DNA of 64,000 nucleotides from Kribbella sindirgiensis (GTDB lineage: Bacteria > Actinomycetota > Actinomycetes > Propionibacteriales > Kribbellaceae): the NCBI RefSeq assembly GCF_004331435.1, contig NZ_SJKA01000007.1, forward strand, positions 310,001 to 374,000, written 5' to 3'. Shown piece by piece: positions 1 through 7,496 of this stretch (position 1 is its first letter; every line of letters starts with the position of its first letter). A model generated the notes under the pieces. That model saw nothing but the letters and a program-made list of their open reading frames with translations, had not been told where the DNA came from and made no database searches. The position numbers and the translations under genes are program-made.

Positions 1-529
1 GCCGGAGGTCCGGCAGTACCTCGACCAGCTGCTCACGGTCGCGGTCGCGAACGGGATCACCGGGCGCGCCGAACCCGTCGGGCCGGCCGCCGAGGGGCCT
101 GCTCCCGAGGAGGACGCACCGAACCCGCGGTACGAGAAGGCCGAGAACGCGGTTGGCGCGGGCGATCTGGACGGCGCGATCGCGGCGTACGAGGAGCTGC
201 TGAAGGAGACGCCGAACGACGCCGAGGCGAAGTCGGGGCTGGCCCGCGTGCAGCTGGTGAAGCGTACGCAGGACGTGCCGGCCGATGTCCGGACGCGCGC
301 GGCCGACAACCCGACCGACGTCGAGGCGCAGCTGCTGGTGGCCGACGTGGACCTGATGGGCGGGCATGTCGACGACGCGTTCGCGCGCCTGATCTCCACG
401 GTCCAGGCGACCGCTGGGGACGAACGGAACGCCGTACGGCTGCATCTGCTCGAACTCTTCGAGGTCGTCGGCGCGGACGACGAACGAGTCGTCAAGGCCC
501 GCCGCCGGCTGATGGCTGCGCTGTTCTAG
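1..529 (+). CDS. Co-chaperone YbbN-like / TPR protein, C-terminal part
   Basis: The gene enters from the left edge; the frame is open from base 2 and ends at TAG 527-529, giving about 175 visible residues. The visible part has an acidic, proline-containing linker (about residues 25-45) and then helical repeats of tetratricopeptide type (for example NAVGAGDLDGAIAAYEELL and DVDLMGGHVDDAFARL). This matches the C-terminal half of actinobacterial YbbN/CnoX-like proteins, in which an N-terminal thioredoxin fold is followed by TPRs that contact client proteins. The thioredoxin part would lie outside the window, so the family call rests on the TPR half and is inference. A 15-bp palindrome follows the stop at 535-549. 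Confidence 0.65.
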   Translation, partial: PEVRQYLDQLLTVAVANGITGRAEPVGPAAEGPAPEEDAPNPRYEKAENAVGAGDLDGAIAAYEELLKETPNDAEAKSGLARVQLVKRTQDVPADVRTRAADNPTDVEAQLLVADVDLMGGHVDDAFARLISTVQATAGDERNAVRLHLLELFEVVGADDERVVKARRRLMAALF

Positions 530-534
530 GCGCT

Positions 535-549
535 ACTGGTCTGACCAGT
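535..549. promoter_or_regulatory. Palindrome ACTGGTC-T-GACCAGT in the gap before the RpiR gene
   Basis: Perfect 7-bp arms around a single T, six bases after the TPR gene stop and about 75 bases before the RpiR start. The loop is too tight for a normal intrinsic terminator and no T-run follows, so an operator is the more likely role. No binding protein can be assigned from sequence. Confidence 0.35.
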
Positions 550-581
550 GCACTGGGTTCTTGGCCGGAATCGGACAGTGT

Positions 582-621
582 GAATTCTTGTAATTGTTGT
601 TGATCTGCTCTGAGAATTCTT
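582..621 (+). promoter_or_regulatory. AT-rich leader of the RpiR gene with two GAATTCTT copies
   Basis: The octamer GAATTCTT occurs at 582-589 and again at 614-621, 32 bp apart (about three helical turns), just before the ATG at 625. The stretch is markedly richer in A and T than its surroundings. RpiR/MurR proteins often regulate their own gene by binding repeated sites, so an autoregulatory operator is plausible but unproven. No clear Shine-Dalgarno precedes the ATG. Confidence 0.35.
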
Positions 622-624
622 TAC

Positions 625-1506
625 ATGAGCGCTGTCGAGTCGCCGCCGCCGAGTCTCGAGTCCCGGATCCACGGCCTGCTGCCGGCGCTCAGCCCGGCGC
701 AGGCGCGGATCGCCACCGAGGTACTTCGTGACCCGGCGGAGGTCGCCTCGTCGACGATCGGCCAGCTGGCGGCCCGCTGCGGTACCTCGCTGCCGAGCGT
801 CACCCGGTTCTGCCTTGCCCTCGGCCTGTCCGGGTACGCCGAGCTGCGGCTGACGCTGGCGGCCGAGAGTGGTCGGACCAGTCCGAGCTGGGAGCGGGGG
901 ACCGGCTCCGAGGTAGGACCGGACGACTCGCTGGACGAGGTACTCCGGACCCTGCTGCGGGCCGACACCCGAGCGCTCGAGGACACCGTCGCGGCGCTCG
1001 ACGTCGACGCGCTCGGACGCGCCGTCCGGGCGATCTCGGACGCGCGGCGGATCGACCTGTACGCCGTGGCGGGATCGGCGTCCGTCGCCGAGGACCTGCG
1101 GTTGCGGCTGCACCGGATCGGGCGCGGCGCGAGCACCTGGAGCGACGTACACACCGCGCTGGCCAGCTCCGCGCTGCTCGGCACCGGCGACGTCGCGATC
1201 GGGATCTCGCACAGCGGCGAGACGATCGAGGTCCTGGAGCCGATGGCCCGGTCCGGCCGGCAGGGGGCGACGACTGTTGCCATCACCAACTATCCCCGGT
1301 CGCCGCTGGCGCGGGCGGCGGACATCGTCCTGGTCACCGCGGCCCGCGACGTCACATTCCGTACCGGAGGACTGTCCGGACGGCACGCCCAGATGATCGT
1401 TCTGGACGCGCTCTACCTCGGCGTCGCGCAACGCGACTATCCCCTGGCGGAACAGGCTTTCGACGCGACCGCCGATGCGGTGTCGACGCATCGGCAGCGC
1501 TCCTGA
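625..1506 (+). CDS. MurR/RpiR family transcriptional regulator
   Basis: A 293-residue protein of standard family length. Residues 1-80 form the RpiR helix-turn-helix (TIGQLAARCGTSLPSVTRF is the recognition region). Residues about 125-265 form a SIS sugar-phosphate-binding fold, with the segments IDLYAVAGSASV and GISHSGETIEVLEPM typical of the ligand loop. RpiR regulators sense phosphosugars and control carbohydrate or amino-sugar genes. The next gene, 43 bp downstream on the same strand, is a secreted hydrolase-like protein, so the two are probably co-transcribed or the second is the target. The ATG at 625 is preceded by an AT-rich leader with repeated octamers. The ligand is not predictable. 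Confidence 0.9.
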   Translation: MSAVESPPPSLESRIHGLLPALSPAQARIATEVLRDPAEVASSTIGQLAARCGTSLPSVTRFCLALGLSGYAELRLTLAAESGRTSPSWERGTGSEVGPDDSLDEVLRTLLRADTRALEDTVAALDVDALGRAVRAISDARRIDLYAVAGSASVAEDLRLRLHRIGRGASTWSDVHTALASSALLGTGDVAIGISHSGETIEVLEPMARSGRQGATTVAITNYPRSPLARAADIVLVTAARDVTFRTGGLSGRHAQMIVLDALYLGVAQRDYPLAEQAFDATADAVSTHRQRS

Positions 1507-1549
1507 ATCACCCTCACCACTCCGTTCGACCGCCTTTCGAAGGAGAGAC

Positions 1550-2938
1550 ATGCAGAGTCCGCACCAGAGCTTCGGCCCCACCCGTCGCACGCTGCTCCTC
1601 GGCGCCGGCGCCACGGCCCTCACCGCCGCGTCCGCCACCACCGCCTCTGCCACCACCGCCTCTGCCGCCACCGGATCGGGTGCGGTGGGTTCGGCCGCGG
1701 TCGCCGTACCGTCTCCGGACACGTTGCCGTTGACGGGCGGGGCCGACTTCCCGATCGGGTTGTTCTGGCCGCCGCACCCGTACGCGAGTACGGCGGACCG
1801 GTTCGCCGAGATCAAGAACGCCGGGTTCGACTTCGTGATCTCCGGCAACTACGCCGGCGACGGCAACATCTTCCAGTACCAGCTCGGGCTCGCCCGCGAC
1901 GCCGGCCTGAAGATGCTGATCTCGGACGACATCCAGATCCGCAACATGTCCCGCTGGTTCTCGATCTCCGACACCCCGTCGGACTTCCTCAGCGTCACCC
2001 CGGCCGAGGCCGGTGCCCTCTACGTCCGGGCCCGCGACGCGTACGGGCCGTACTCCTCACTGGCCGGTTTCAACTTCTACGACGAACCCGGCGCGGGCTG
2101 GTTCGCGACGCTGGCGAAGGCGCTGTCGATCTCCCGCGAACTGGCGCCGCAACTGCTGCCGTACATCAACCTGTTCCCGTCCGACGACGCGTCGTACTAC
2201 CGCGGCTTCGTCGACGTGGTGAAGCCGTCGCTGATCTCCTTCGACCGGTACCCGCTGCTCTCCGAGGGCCGCGAGGACGCGAACTACTTCCACAACTGGG
2301 CGATCGTCCGGGACGCCGCGCTGCACGGCGACATCCCGTCCTGGGTGTTCATCCAGACGCTTGCCTACAACAACCATCGCGAACCGACCGCGGCCGAGCT
2401 GCTCTGGCAGGTCAACATCAGCCTCGCGTACGGCGCGAAAGGCATCCAGTACTTCACCTACTGGACCCCCGAAGCCGCCCGCGGCGAAGGCTTCGGGCCG
2501 GCGCTGATCACCGTCGACGGCCAACGGACATCGCGCTACTACGCGGCAAAACAGATCAACACCACCTGGCTCCACCAGGTAGGCCGCGAACTCAAGCCCC
2601 TCGTCTCCGAAACCGTCGAACACGCCAACGAAACCCCACTCCCGAACGGAACCGTCGCCTTCACCCCGACCAACCTGGTTCCGTCAATCACCGGCAACCC
2701 GGTAGTAGTCGGCACCTTCCGCTCCCGCGACACCACATCAACCGACCGCTGGCTACTGATCGCCAACCGCTCCCACAGCACGCGAGCCCGAGCGGTCGTG
2801 GGCGTGAACCAGCAGACAGTCGGCTCAATCGGCGTCTTCGAACCGTCCCGCCAGAAGTACCTTCCCCAACGCGTCGCCCCGGTGCCCGTCTCCCTCGCGC
2901 CAGGCGCCGCAACCCTCATCAAGCTCACCGCGAAGTAG
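1550..2938 (+). CDS. Secreted TIM-barrel, glycoside-hydrolase-like protein (Tat signal)
   Basis: 462 residues from ATG 1550, chosen because AAGGAGAG lies just upstream; the frame is also open upstream to 1475, overlapping the RpiR gene, which is less likely. The N-terminus carries a twin-arginine-like signal (TRRTLLLGAGATALTAA) followed by an Ala/Thr/Ser-rich stretch containing an exact 15-bp tandem duplication (1634-1663). The mature part resembles (beta/alpha)8 glycoside hydrolases: FDFVISGNYAG, GFNFYDEPGAGW with a Glu at a strand end (about residue 187), and an aromatic-rich C-terminal portion. I cannot assign a GH family or substrate. Its position behind an RpiR regulator fits an exported carbohydrate-active enzyme. 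Confidence 0.7.
   Translation: MQSPHQSFGPTRRTLLLGAGATALTAASATTASATTASAATGSGAVGSAAVAVPSPDTLPLTGGADFPIGLFWPPHPYASTADRFAEIKNAGFDFVISGNYAGDGNIFQYQLGLARDAGLKMLISDDIQIRNMSRWFSISDTPSDFLSVTPAEAGALYVRARDAYGPYSSLAGFNFYDEPGAGWFATLAKALSISRELAPQLLPYINLFPSDDASYYRGFVDVVKPSLISFDRYPLLSEGREDANYFHNWAIVRDAALHGDIPSWVFIQTLAYNNHREPTAAELLWQVNISLAYGAKGIQYFTYWTPEAARGEGFGPALITVDGQRTSRYYAAKQINTTWLHQVGRELKPLVSETVEHANETPLPNGTVAFTPTNLVPSITGNPVVVGTFRSRDTTSTDRWLLIANRSHSTRARAVVGVNQQTVGSIGVFEPSRQKYLPQRVAPVPVSLAPGAATLIKLTAK
1634..1663 (+). repeat. In-frame 15-bp tandem duplication in the signal-peptide region
   Basis: GCCACCACCGCCTCT occurs twice without a gap (1634-1648, 1649-1663), followed by a degenerate third start. It encodes repeated Ala-Thr-Thr-Ala-Ser just after the hydrophobic core of the Tat signal of the secreted TIM-barrel protein, so slippage would change spacer length without shifting frame. 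Confidence 0.8.
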
Positions 2939-2947
2939 TCCCGCGGT

Positions 2948-2998
2948 GGTTGCCCACTGAGGTGGTGGGTTGCCCCTCGAGATTCTGAGTGGGCAACC
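2948..2998. terminator. Inverted repeat between convergent genes
   Basis: Perfect 11-bp arms GGTTGCCCACT (2948-2958) and AGTGGGCAACC (2988-2998) enclose a 29-base loop that itself contains a further partial copy (GGGTTGCCCC). It lies 9 bp after the stop of the secreted protein and before the 3' end of the opposing citrate synthase gene, so it could act as a bidirectional terminator. No T-run follows. Confidence 0.5.
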
Positions 2999-3021
2999 CT
3001 CCAGGTGAACAGGCAAGTCTC

Positions 3022-3081
3022 GGTCGGTGGGTCGGTGGGTCGGTGGGTCGGTGGGTCGGTGGGTCGGTGGGTCGGTGGGTC
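3022..3081. repeat. 8-bp tandem repeat GGTCGGTG, seven perfect copies
   Basis: Seven uninterrupted copies of GGTCGGTG (3022-3077) plus a partial copy, ending four bases before the stop codon of the citrate synthase gene on the minus strand. On the plus strand it gives GGG runs every eight bases separated by TCGGT, a pattern able to form G-quadruplexes. Copy number is likely to vary between strains. Confidence 0.95.
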
Positions 3082-3084
3082 GGG

Positions 3085-4257
3085 TCAGGTGGGTTGGCCG
3101 GTGTAGATGCCCAGGGTTCGGAAGCGGAGGGCGGGGGCGGCGTATTCCTCGAGGGCGTGGGCGGTCCAGCCGATCATGCGGGCGAGGGCGAAGAGCGCGT
3201 CGCCGGCGTCGGGGCGGAAGTTGTAGGCGTGCATGACGGCGGCGAGCGCGAGATCGCTGTTGGGGAAGGCCGGCGTCCGGTCGGCGATCGCGTGGATCGT
3301 GCTGACGATCGGGTGGTCGCCGAGGAGTTCGAGGAGTACGTCGGCGCGTGGGTCGCGGTGCTGGTAGATGCGGTGGCCGAAGCCGGGGATCGGTTCGCCG
3401 GAGCGCAACTGGTCCGACAACGCCTTCAACGGGTCTTGTTTCGCTCGGTCCAGGAACTCGTACGCGAGGGTCGGGGCGGCGCCGTGGTACTGGCCATCGA
3501 GTGCGCCGAGTCCTGCCGAGATGACGGCGTACAGGTTCGCGCGGGCGCTGGCTGCGACCCTGGCGGCGACGGTGGAGACAGCTAGGCCGTGGTCGGCTAG
3601 CAGGATGAGCGCTGCATCGAGGATTTCCGGGTGTGGTTCTGCGTCCGAGAGCTTCGGCCAGAGCTTCCCGCCCAGCGTCGTCCGTGTGACGATCGGCCCC
3701 GGGAGTGCCGCGACCAGAGTCCCGATCAGCTTTCCCGCCGCGGCCGTCACCGAAGTCGCCGACAGATCGAACCGCAACGGATCCGCAGCCCCCAGTACGG
3801 CGACCGCCACCCGCAACCGGTCCGTCAAACGCGCCCCCGCCGGCACCACCTCCATAGCCGCCCGAGCCAACCCCACCCCCTCCCGCTCGACCGCGAACAT
3901 GTCCTCTTCCAGCCCTGGATCTGTTGGGGGTTGGCCGGTCCAGAGGAGGTTTGCTACCTGGGGGAGGGTGGCGGTGGTGGCCAGGGACTGGGCGGAGTGG
4001 CCTCGGTAGTAGAGGTTGTCGTTCTGGAGAAGGGTCAGTTCGGATTCGATGCGTTCTACTACGCCGGAGTGTTCGACCGAGCGGGCGGCCAGGCGCTCGA
4101 CGTCCGCGGCGGGGAAGAGGCTGCCGCGGCGGCCGCGGGCCCGGACGCTGGTGAGGAGGCCGCGGCTGACGTAGGCGTAGACCGTCGCCGGCTTGACCTG
4201 CAGACGGCGCGCCACCTCGGCGGTGGTCAGGTAATTCTCATCACCTTCGGACGGCAT
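3085..4257 (-). CDS. Citrate synthase family protein with N-terminal helix-turn-helix
   Basis: 390 residues. Residues about 8-50 form a MerR/excisionase-type DNA-binding domain (YLTTAEVARRLQVKPATVYAYVSRGLL). Residues about 60-390 are a citrate synthase fold containing the substrate-binding His segments (GQYHGAAPT and GFGHRIYQHRDPRAD) and an Asp in the NSDLALA segment at the place of the catalytic Asp. Citrate synthases condense acetyl-CoA (or propionyl-CoA) with oxaloacetate. It is divergent from a second citrate synthase gene across 74 bp containing nested dyads, so it may bind that region in response to metabolite; this is inference. Whether it is enzymatically active is uncertain. Confidence 0.85.
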   Translation of the reverse strand: MPSEGDENYLTTAEVARRLQVKPATVYAYVSRGLLTSVRARGRRGSLFPAADVERLAARSVEHSGVVERIESELTLLQNDNLYYRGHSAQSLATTATLPQVANLLWTGQPPTDPGLEEDMFAVEREGVGLARAAMEVVPAGARLTDRLRVAVAVLGAADPLRFDLSATSVTAAAGKLIGTLVAALPGPIVTRTTLGGKLWPKLSDAEPHPEILDAALILLADHGLAVSTVAARVAASARANLYAVISAGLGALDGQYHGAAPTLAYEFLDRAKQDPLKALSDQLRSGEPIPGFGHRIYQHRDPRADVLLELLGDHPIVSTIHAIADRTPAFPNSDLALAAVMHAYNFRPDAGDALFALARMIGWTAHALEEYAAPALRFRTLGIYTGQPT

Positions 4258-4280
4258 TTCCCGCTCCTCGCATCATCCAT

Positions 4281-4322
4281 GTTGACTGGATCAATATTGA
4301 CAACCATTGATCGCCTGTCAAC
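4281..4322. promoter_or_regulatory. Nested dyads in the divergent citrate synthase promoter region
   Basis: Two inverted repeats are nested: GTTGAC (4281-4286) with GTCAAC (4317-4322), and GATCAAT (4289-4295) with ATTGATC (4306-4312). A further GATCAAT lies just inside the plus-strand gene. On the minus strand TTGACA, a 17-base spacer and AATATT form a credible sigma-70-like promoter for the HTH-citrate synthase gene. On the plus strand TTGACT and TTGACA (4297-4302) lie close to the ATG at 4332, suggesting a very short or absent leader. The region is low in GC relative to its neighbours. It is an obvious candidate target for the HTH domain encoded next to it. Confidence 0.6.
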
Positions 4323-4331
4323 TCTGAAGAT

Positions 4332-5474
4332 ATGTCAACAACGATCAATGTTCCGCCTGGCCTGCGCAACGTCGTCGTCACCGAGACGACCCTCGGCGAC
4401 GTCCGCGGCGACGAGGGTTTCTACCACTACCGCGAGTACTCGGCGATCGACCTCGCCAAGTCCAAGACCCTCGAAGACGTCTGGTACCTGATGTTCGAGG
4501 GCCACCTCCCGACCGCCGCCGAGCGCGCCCGGTTCGTCGCCGAGCTCGCCCCGCTGCGCGTCCTCCCCGACGAGGTCAGCGCGGTCCTCCCGGCGATCGC
4601 GACCGCCGGTGCGACGTTCAACCCGCTCGCCGGTCTCCGCACGGCCCTGTCGCTCCTGGCAGCTGTTCGTGGTCTCCCGAAGCTGTGGGACGTCGACCAG
4701 GCCCGCCGCAAGGCCGACGCGATGCTGGTCTGCGCAGTGACGCCAACCATCCTCGCGGCCCTGTACCGGCTCCGCGAAGGACAGCAGCCGCTCGAGCCCC
4801 GCGCTGACCTCTCGGCGGCCGAGAACTGGCTCTACCTGGTGACCGGCGCCGAACCCACCGCCGTCCACGCCGCCGCGATCGAGCACTACCTGGTCTCGAC
4901 CGTCGACCACGGCTTCAACGCTTCGACCTTCACCGCCCGCGTCATCGCGTCGACCGGTGCGGACGTGGTGGCCGCGGTCGCGGGTGCGATCGGCGCGTTC
5001 TCAGGCCCGCTGCACGGCGGTGCGCCGGATCGTGCTCTCGCGAGCCTGGACGAGATCGGTACGCCGGACCGCATCGACGACTGGGTGCGCGCGAAGGTGT
5101 CGGCCGGCGACCGGATCATGGGCTTCGGGCACGCGGTGTACCGCACGGAGGACCCGCGTTCGCTGATGCTGCGCGATATCGCCCGCGGCATCGGCGGCGA
5201 CCTCGTCGATTTCGCGACGACCGTCGAGCAGCGCATCGTCGACGTCCTCGCCGAGCTGAAGCCGGGCCGGAACCTGTACGCCAACGTCGAGTTCTACGCG
5301 GGCGTCGTGATGGAGCTGTGCGGTATCCCGCGCGCGATGTTCACGCCGACGTTCGCGGTCAGCCGCATCATCGGCTGGTCCGCCAACATCCTGGAACAGT
5401 CCACCGACCCCAAGATCATCCGCCCCGCCGCCACGTACGTCGGTCTGCAGCCGCCGGTGCCCGTCCCTAGCTGA
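4332..5474 (+). CDS. Citrate synthase / 2-methylcitrate synthase family enzyme
   Basis: 380 residues, a normal length for the short actinobacterial citrate synthases. Conserved segments include GFNASTFTARVIASTGAD, GPLHGGAPDRAL (first catalytic His), IMGFGHAVYRTEDPRS (second His) and MFTPTFAVSRIIGWSANILEQ near the end. In the segment that usually carries the catalytic Asp (NVDFYSG in E. coli GltA) this protein has NVEFYAG, a Glu. I believe Glu is also found in relatives, so it need not mean loss of activity. Likely reaction: acyl-CoA plus oxaloacetate to citrate or methylcitrate. It diverges from the HTH-containing paralogue and ends 8 bp from the convergent monooxygenase. Confidence 0.88.
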   Translation: MSTTINVPPGLRNVVVTETTLGDVRGDEGFYHYREYSAIDLAKSKTLEDVWYLMFEGHLPTAAERARFVAELAPLRVLPDEVSAVLPAIATAGATFNPLAGLRTALSLLAAVRGLPKLWDVDQARRKADAMLVCAVTPTILAALYRLREGQQPLEPRADLSAAENWLYLVTGAEPTAVHAAAIEHYLVSTVDHGFNASTFTARVIASTGADVVAAVAGAIGAFSGPLHGGAPDRALASLDEIGTPDRIDDWVRAKVSAGDRIMGFGHAVYRTEDPRSLMLRDIARGIGGDLVDFATTVEQRIVDVLAELKPGRNLYANVEFYAGVVMELCGIPRAMFTPTFAVSRIIGWSANILEQSTDPKIIRPAATYVGLQPPVPVPS

Positions 5475-5482
5475 CCCGTCCG

Positions 5483-6916
5483 TTAGCTGAACTGCATGAC
5501 GCCGTCGTCGACGCGGTGGTAGCGGAGGGTGATGAGGTCGCGGGGGTAGTTCTGGCGGAGGCGCCACGGGCCCTGGGCGCCCTGGCGGGGGAGGATCTGG
5601 GCGGCGCGGCGGATGTAGCCGGAGGACAGGTCGACGACCGGGCGGGGCGGGGCGTCGTACTCGGAGGGGTCGACGTCGGGCAGGCAGATACGGGTGCCGG
5701 TTGCGGCGAGGTGGTTGAGCAGCCGGCACACGTACTGCGAGGTGAGGTCCGAGCGCAACGTCCACGAATTGTTGGTATACCCAATGCACCAGGCGAGGTT
5801 CGGTACGCCGCTCAGCATCATGCCCTTGTAGACGAACGTGTCGTGCGGCGCGACCGGCCGCCCGTCGACGGTCACCTGGATGTTGCCGAGCGCAACCATG
5901 CGGAGGCCGGTCGCGGTGACCACCAGATCGGCCTCCAGTTCGCGCCCGGACCGCAGCCGCAGCCCGGTCGGCGTGAACCGGTCGATCTCGTCGGTCACCA
6001 CCGACGCCGACCCGTTGCGCAGCGCCTTGAACAGGTCCGCGTCCGGGACCAGGCACAGTCGCTGATCCCACGGCTTGTACCGCGGCGTGAAGTGCGGATC
6101 GACCGGGACCGACTCCGGCAGTTGCTTCGCCACGGCGCTGTTCAACAGCCAGGCGGCGTGTGCGGGCCATTTCCGGAACGCGTTGTAGACCGCGGTGCTC
6201 GCGACGACGTTCTTCCCGCGGATCACCCGGTGCGCGAGTTTCTCGGGCAGTACGGCGCGGATGCGGTCCGACAGCGCGTCGTGGGCCGGCCGGGAGGCGA
6301 CGTAGCTCGGCGACCGCTGCAGCATCGTCACATGCTCCGCCGTACCCGCCATCGCCGGCACCAGCGTCACCGCGGTGGCGCCGCTGCCGATCACCACGAC
6401 ACGCTGGTCGGAATAGTCCAACTGGTCAGGCCAGTGCTGCGGGTGCACGATCCGCCCCTGGAAATCACTCTTTCCGTCGAAGTCGACGACGTACCCCGAG
6501 TCGTAGTCGTAGTACCCGCTGCACACGTAGAGGAACGAGCAGGTGTACGTCGTGTCGCCCGTCTCCACGGTCCACACCGCGTCCGCCGACGACCACGAGG
6601 CGCGGGCGACGCGTTGACCGAAGCGGATGTGCTTGTCGATCCCGTACGTCGCCGCGGTCTCGTGCAGGTAGTCGAGGATCGACGGCCCGTCCGCGATCGC
6701 CTTCGCCGCCTTCCACGGGTGGAACGGGAAGCCGAGCGTGAACATGTCGGAGTCCGACCGCACCCCCGGATACCGGAACAGGTCCCAGGTGCCGCCGAGC
6801 GCGTCGCGGCCCTCCAGTACGGCGTACGTGCGGTCCGGGCACCGGGTCTGGATCCGGTACGCCGCGCCGATCCCGGACAGGCCCGCGCCGACGATCAGGA
6901 CGTCGAGGTGCTCCAT
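5483..6916 (-). CDS. FAD-dependent monooxygenase, Baeyer-Villiger type
   Basis: 477 residues from ATG 6916, chosen because MEHLDVLIVGAGLSG begins directly with the FAD-binding strand; the frame stays open to 6991 but those 25 residues do not look native. FAD motif GAGLSG is at 10-15, the BVMO fingerprint FQGRIVHPQHWP (F-x-G-x3-H-x3-W-P) at 152-163 and the NADPH motif GSGATA at 177-182. The order matches EthA-like type I Baeyer-Villiger monooxygenases, which insert oxygen next to ketones or oxidise heteroatoms using NADPH and O2. The natural substrate is unknown. It is single on its strand between a citrate synthase gene (convergent) and a DGPF gene (divergent). Confidence 0.9.
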   Translation of the reverse strand: MEHLDVLIVGAGLSGIGAAYRIQTRCPDRTYAVLEGRDALGGTWDLFRYPGVRSDSDMFTLGFPFHPWKAAKAIADGPSILDYLHETAATYGIDKHIRFGQRVARASWSSADAVWTVETGDTTYTCSFLYVCSGYYDYDSGYVVDFDGKSDFQGRIVHPQHWPDQLDYSDQRVVVIGSGATAVTLVPAMAGTAEHVTMLQRSPSYVASRPAHDALSDRIRAVLPEKLAHRVIRGKNVVASTAVYNAFRKWPAHAAWLLNSAVAKQLPESVPVDPHFTPRYKPWDQRLCLVPDADLFKALRNGSASVVTDEIDRFTPTGLRLRSGRELEADLVVTATGLRMVALGNIQVTVDGRPVAPHDTFVYKGMMLSGVPNLAWCIGYTNNSWTLRSDLTSQYVCRLLNHLAATGTRICLPDVDPSEYDAPPRPVVDLSSGYIRRAAQILPRQGAQGPWRLRQNYPRDLITLRYHRVDDGVMQFS

Positions 6917-7019
6917 GTACCCCACGGTAATGAAAATTCTTTCCGGGTGTTGTCGATTCCGTGTCGCGACGATCGTCAGCAAGATGTCCAAGTAGAAGCC
7001 CTAGACGAGGGAGCCCGAG

Positions 7020-7391
7020 ATGGCGCAGTACATGTTCCTGCTGTTCGACAGCGAGGAGTGGTACGACAACCTGACGCGCGACGAGTGGCAGCAGGCGATG
7101 AAGTTGCACGGCGAGTTCACGGCGGCGGTGGAGAAGGCCGGGGCGCGGATCCTCGGCGGGGAGGCGCTCGAGCGGTCCAGTACGGCGAGCACGGTGAAGA
7201 ACCGCGAGGGCGCCGAGCCGCTGGTCACCGACGGGCCGTTCATCGAGACGCGGGAGGCGCTCGGCGGGTTCTACGTGATCGAGGCCCGCGACCTCGACCA
7301 GGCGCTCGAGCTGGCCAAGCTCTGCCCGTCCGGCAACATCGAGGTCCGCCCGGTGATGCCGACCTCCGAGGACGCCGCGCCGCCGGCCTGA
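7020..7391 (+). CDS. YCII-related / DGPF-domain protein
   Basis: 123 residues with the namesake motif TDGPFIETREALGGFYVIEA (about 76-95) and a ferredoxin-like dimeric fold expected from the family. DGPF proteins are small cytoplasmic proteins found next to ECF42-group sigma factors, and such a sigma gene follows after 105 bp on the same strand. Their biochemical role is unresolved. Start ATG 7020 has GAGGGAGCC upstream. The pair probably forms one regulatory unit. Confidence 0.92.
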   Translation: MAQYMFLLFDSEEWYDNLTRDEWQQAMKLHGEFTAAVEKAGARILGGEALERSSTASTVKNREGAEPLVTDGPFIETREALGGFYVIEARDLDQALELAKLCPSGNIEVRPVMPTSEDAAPPA

Positions 7392-7496
7392 CCGGCGAGC
7401 GCGCACGGATCGGTCCGATCAGGCCGTTCGACCCTGGTACGCCGGCGCTCCGTCCCGTCGGCGTACCTCTGTCGAGCTGGGGGTGCCGCAGCGGTT

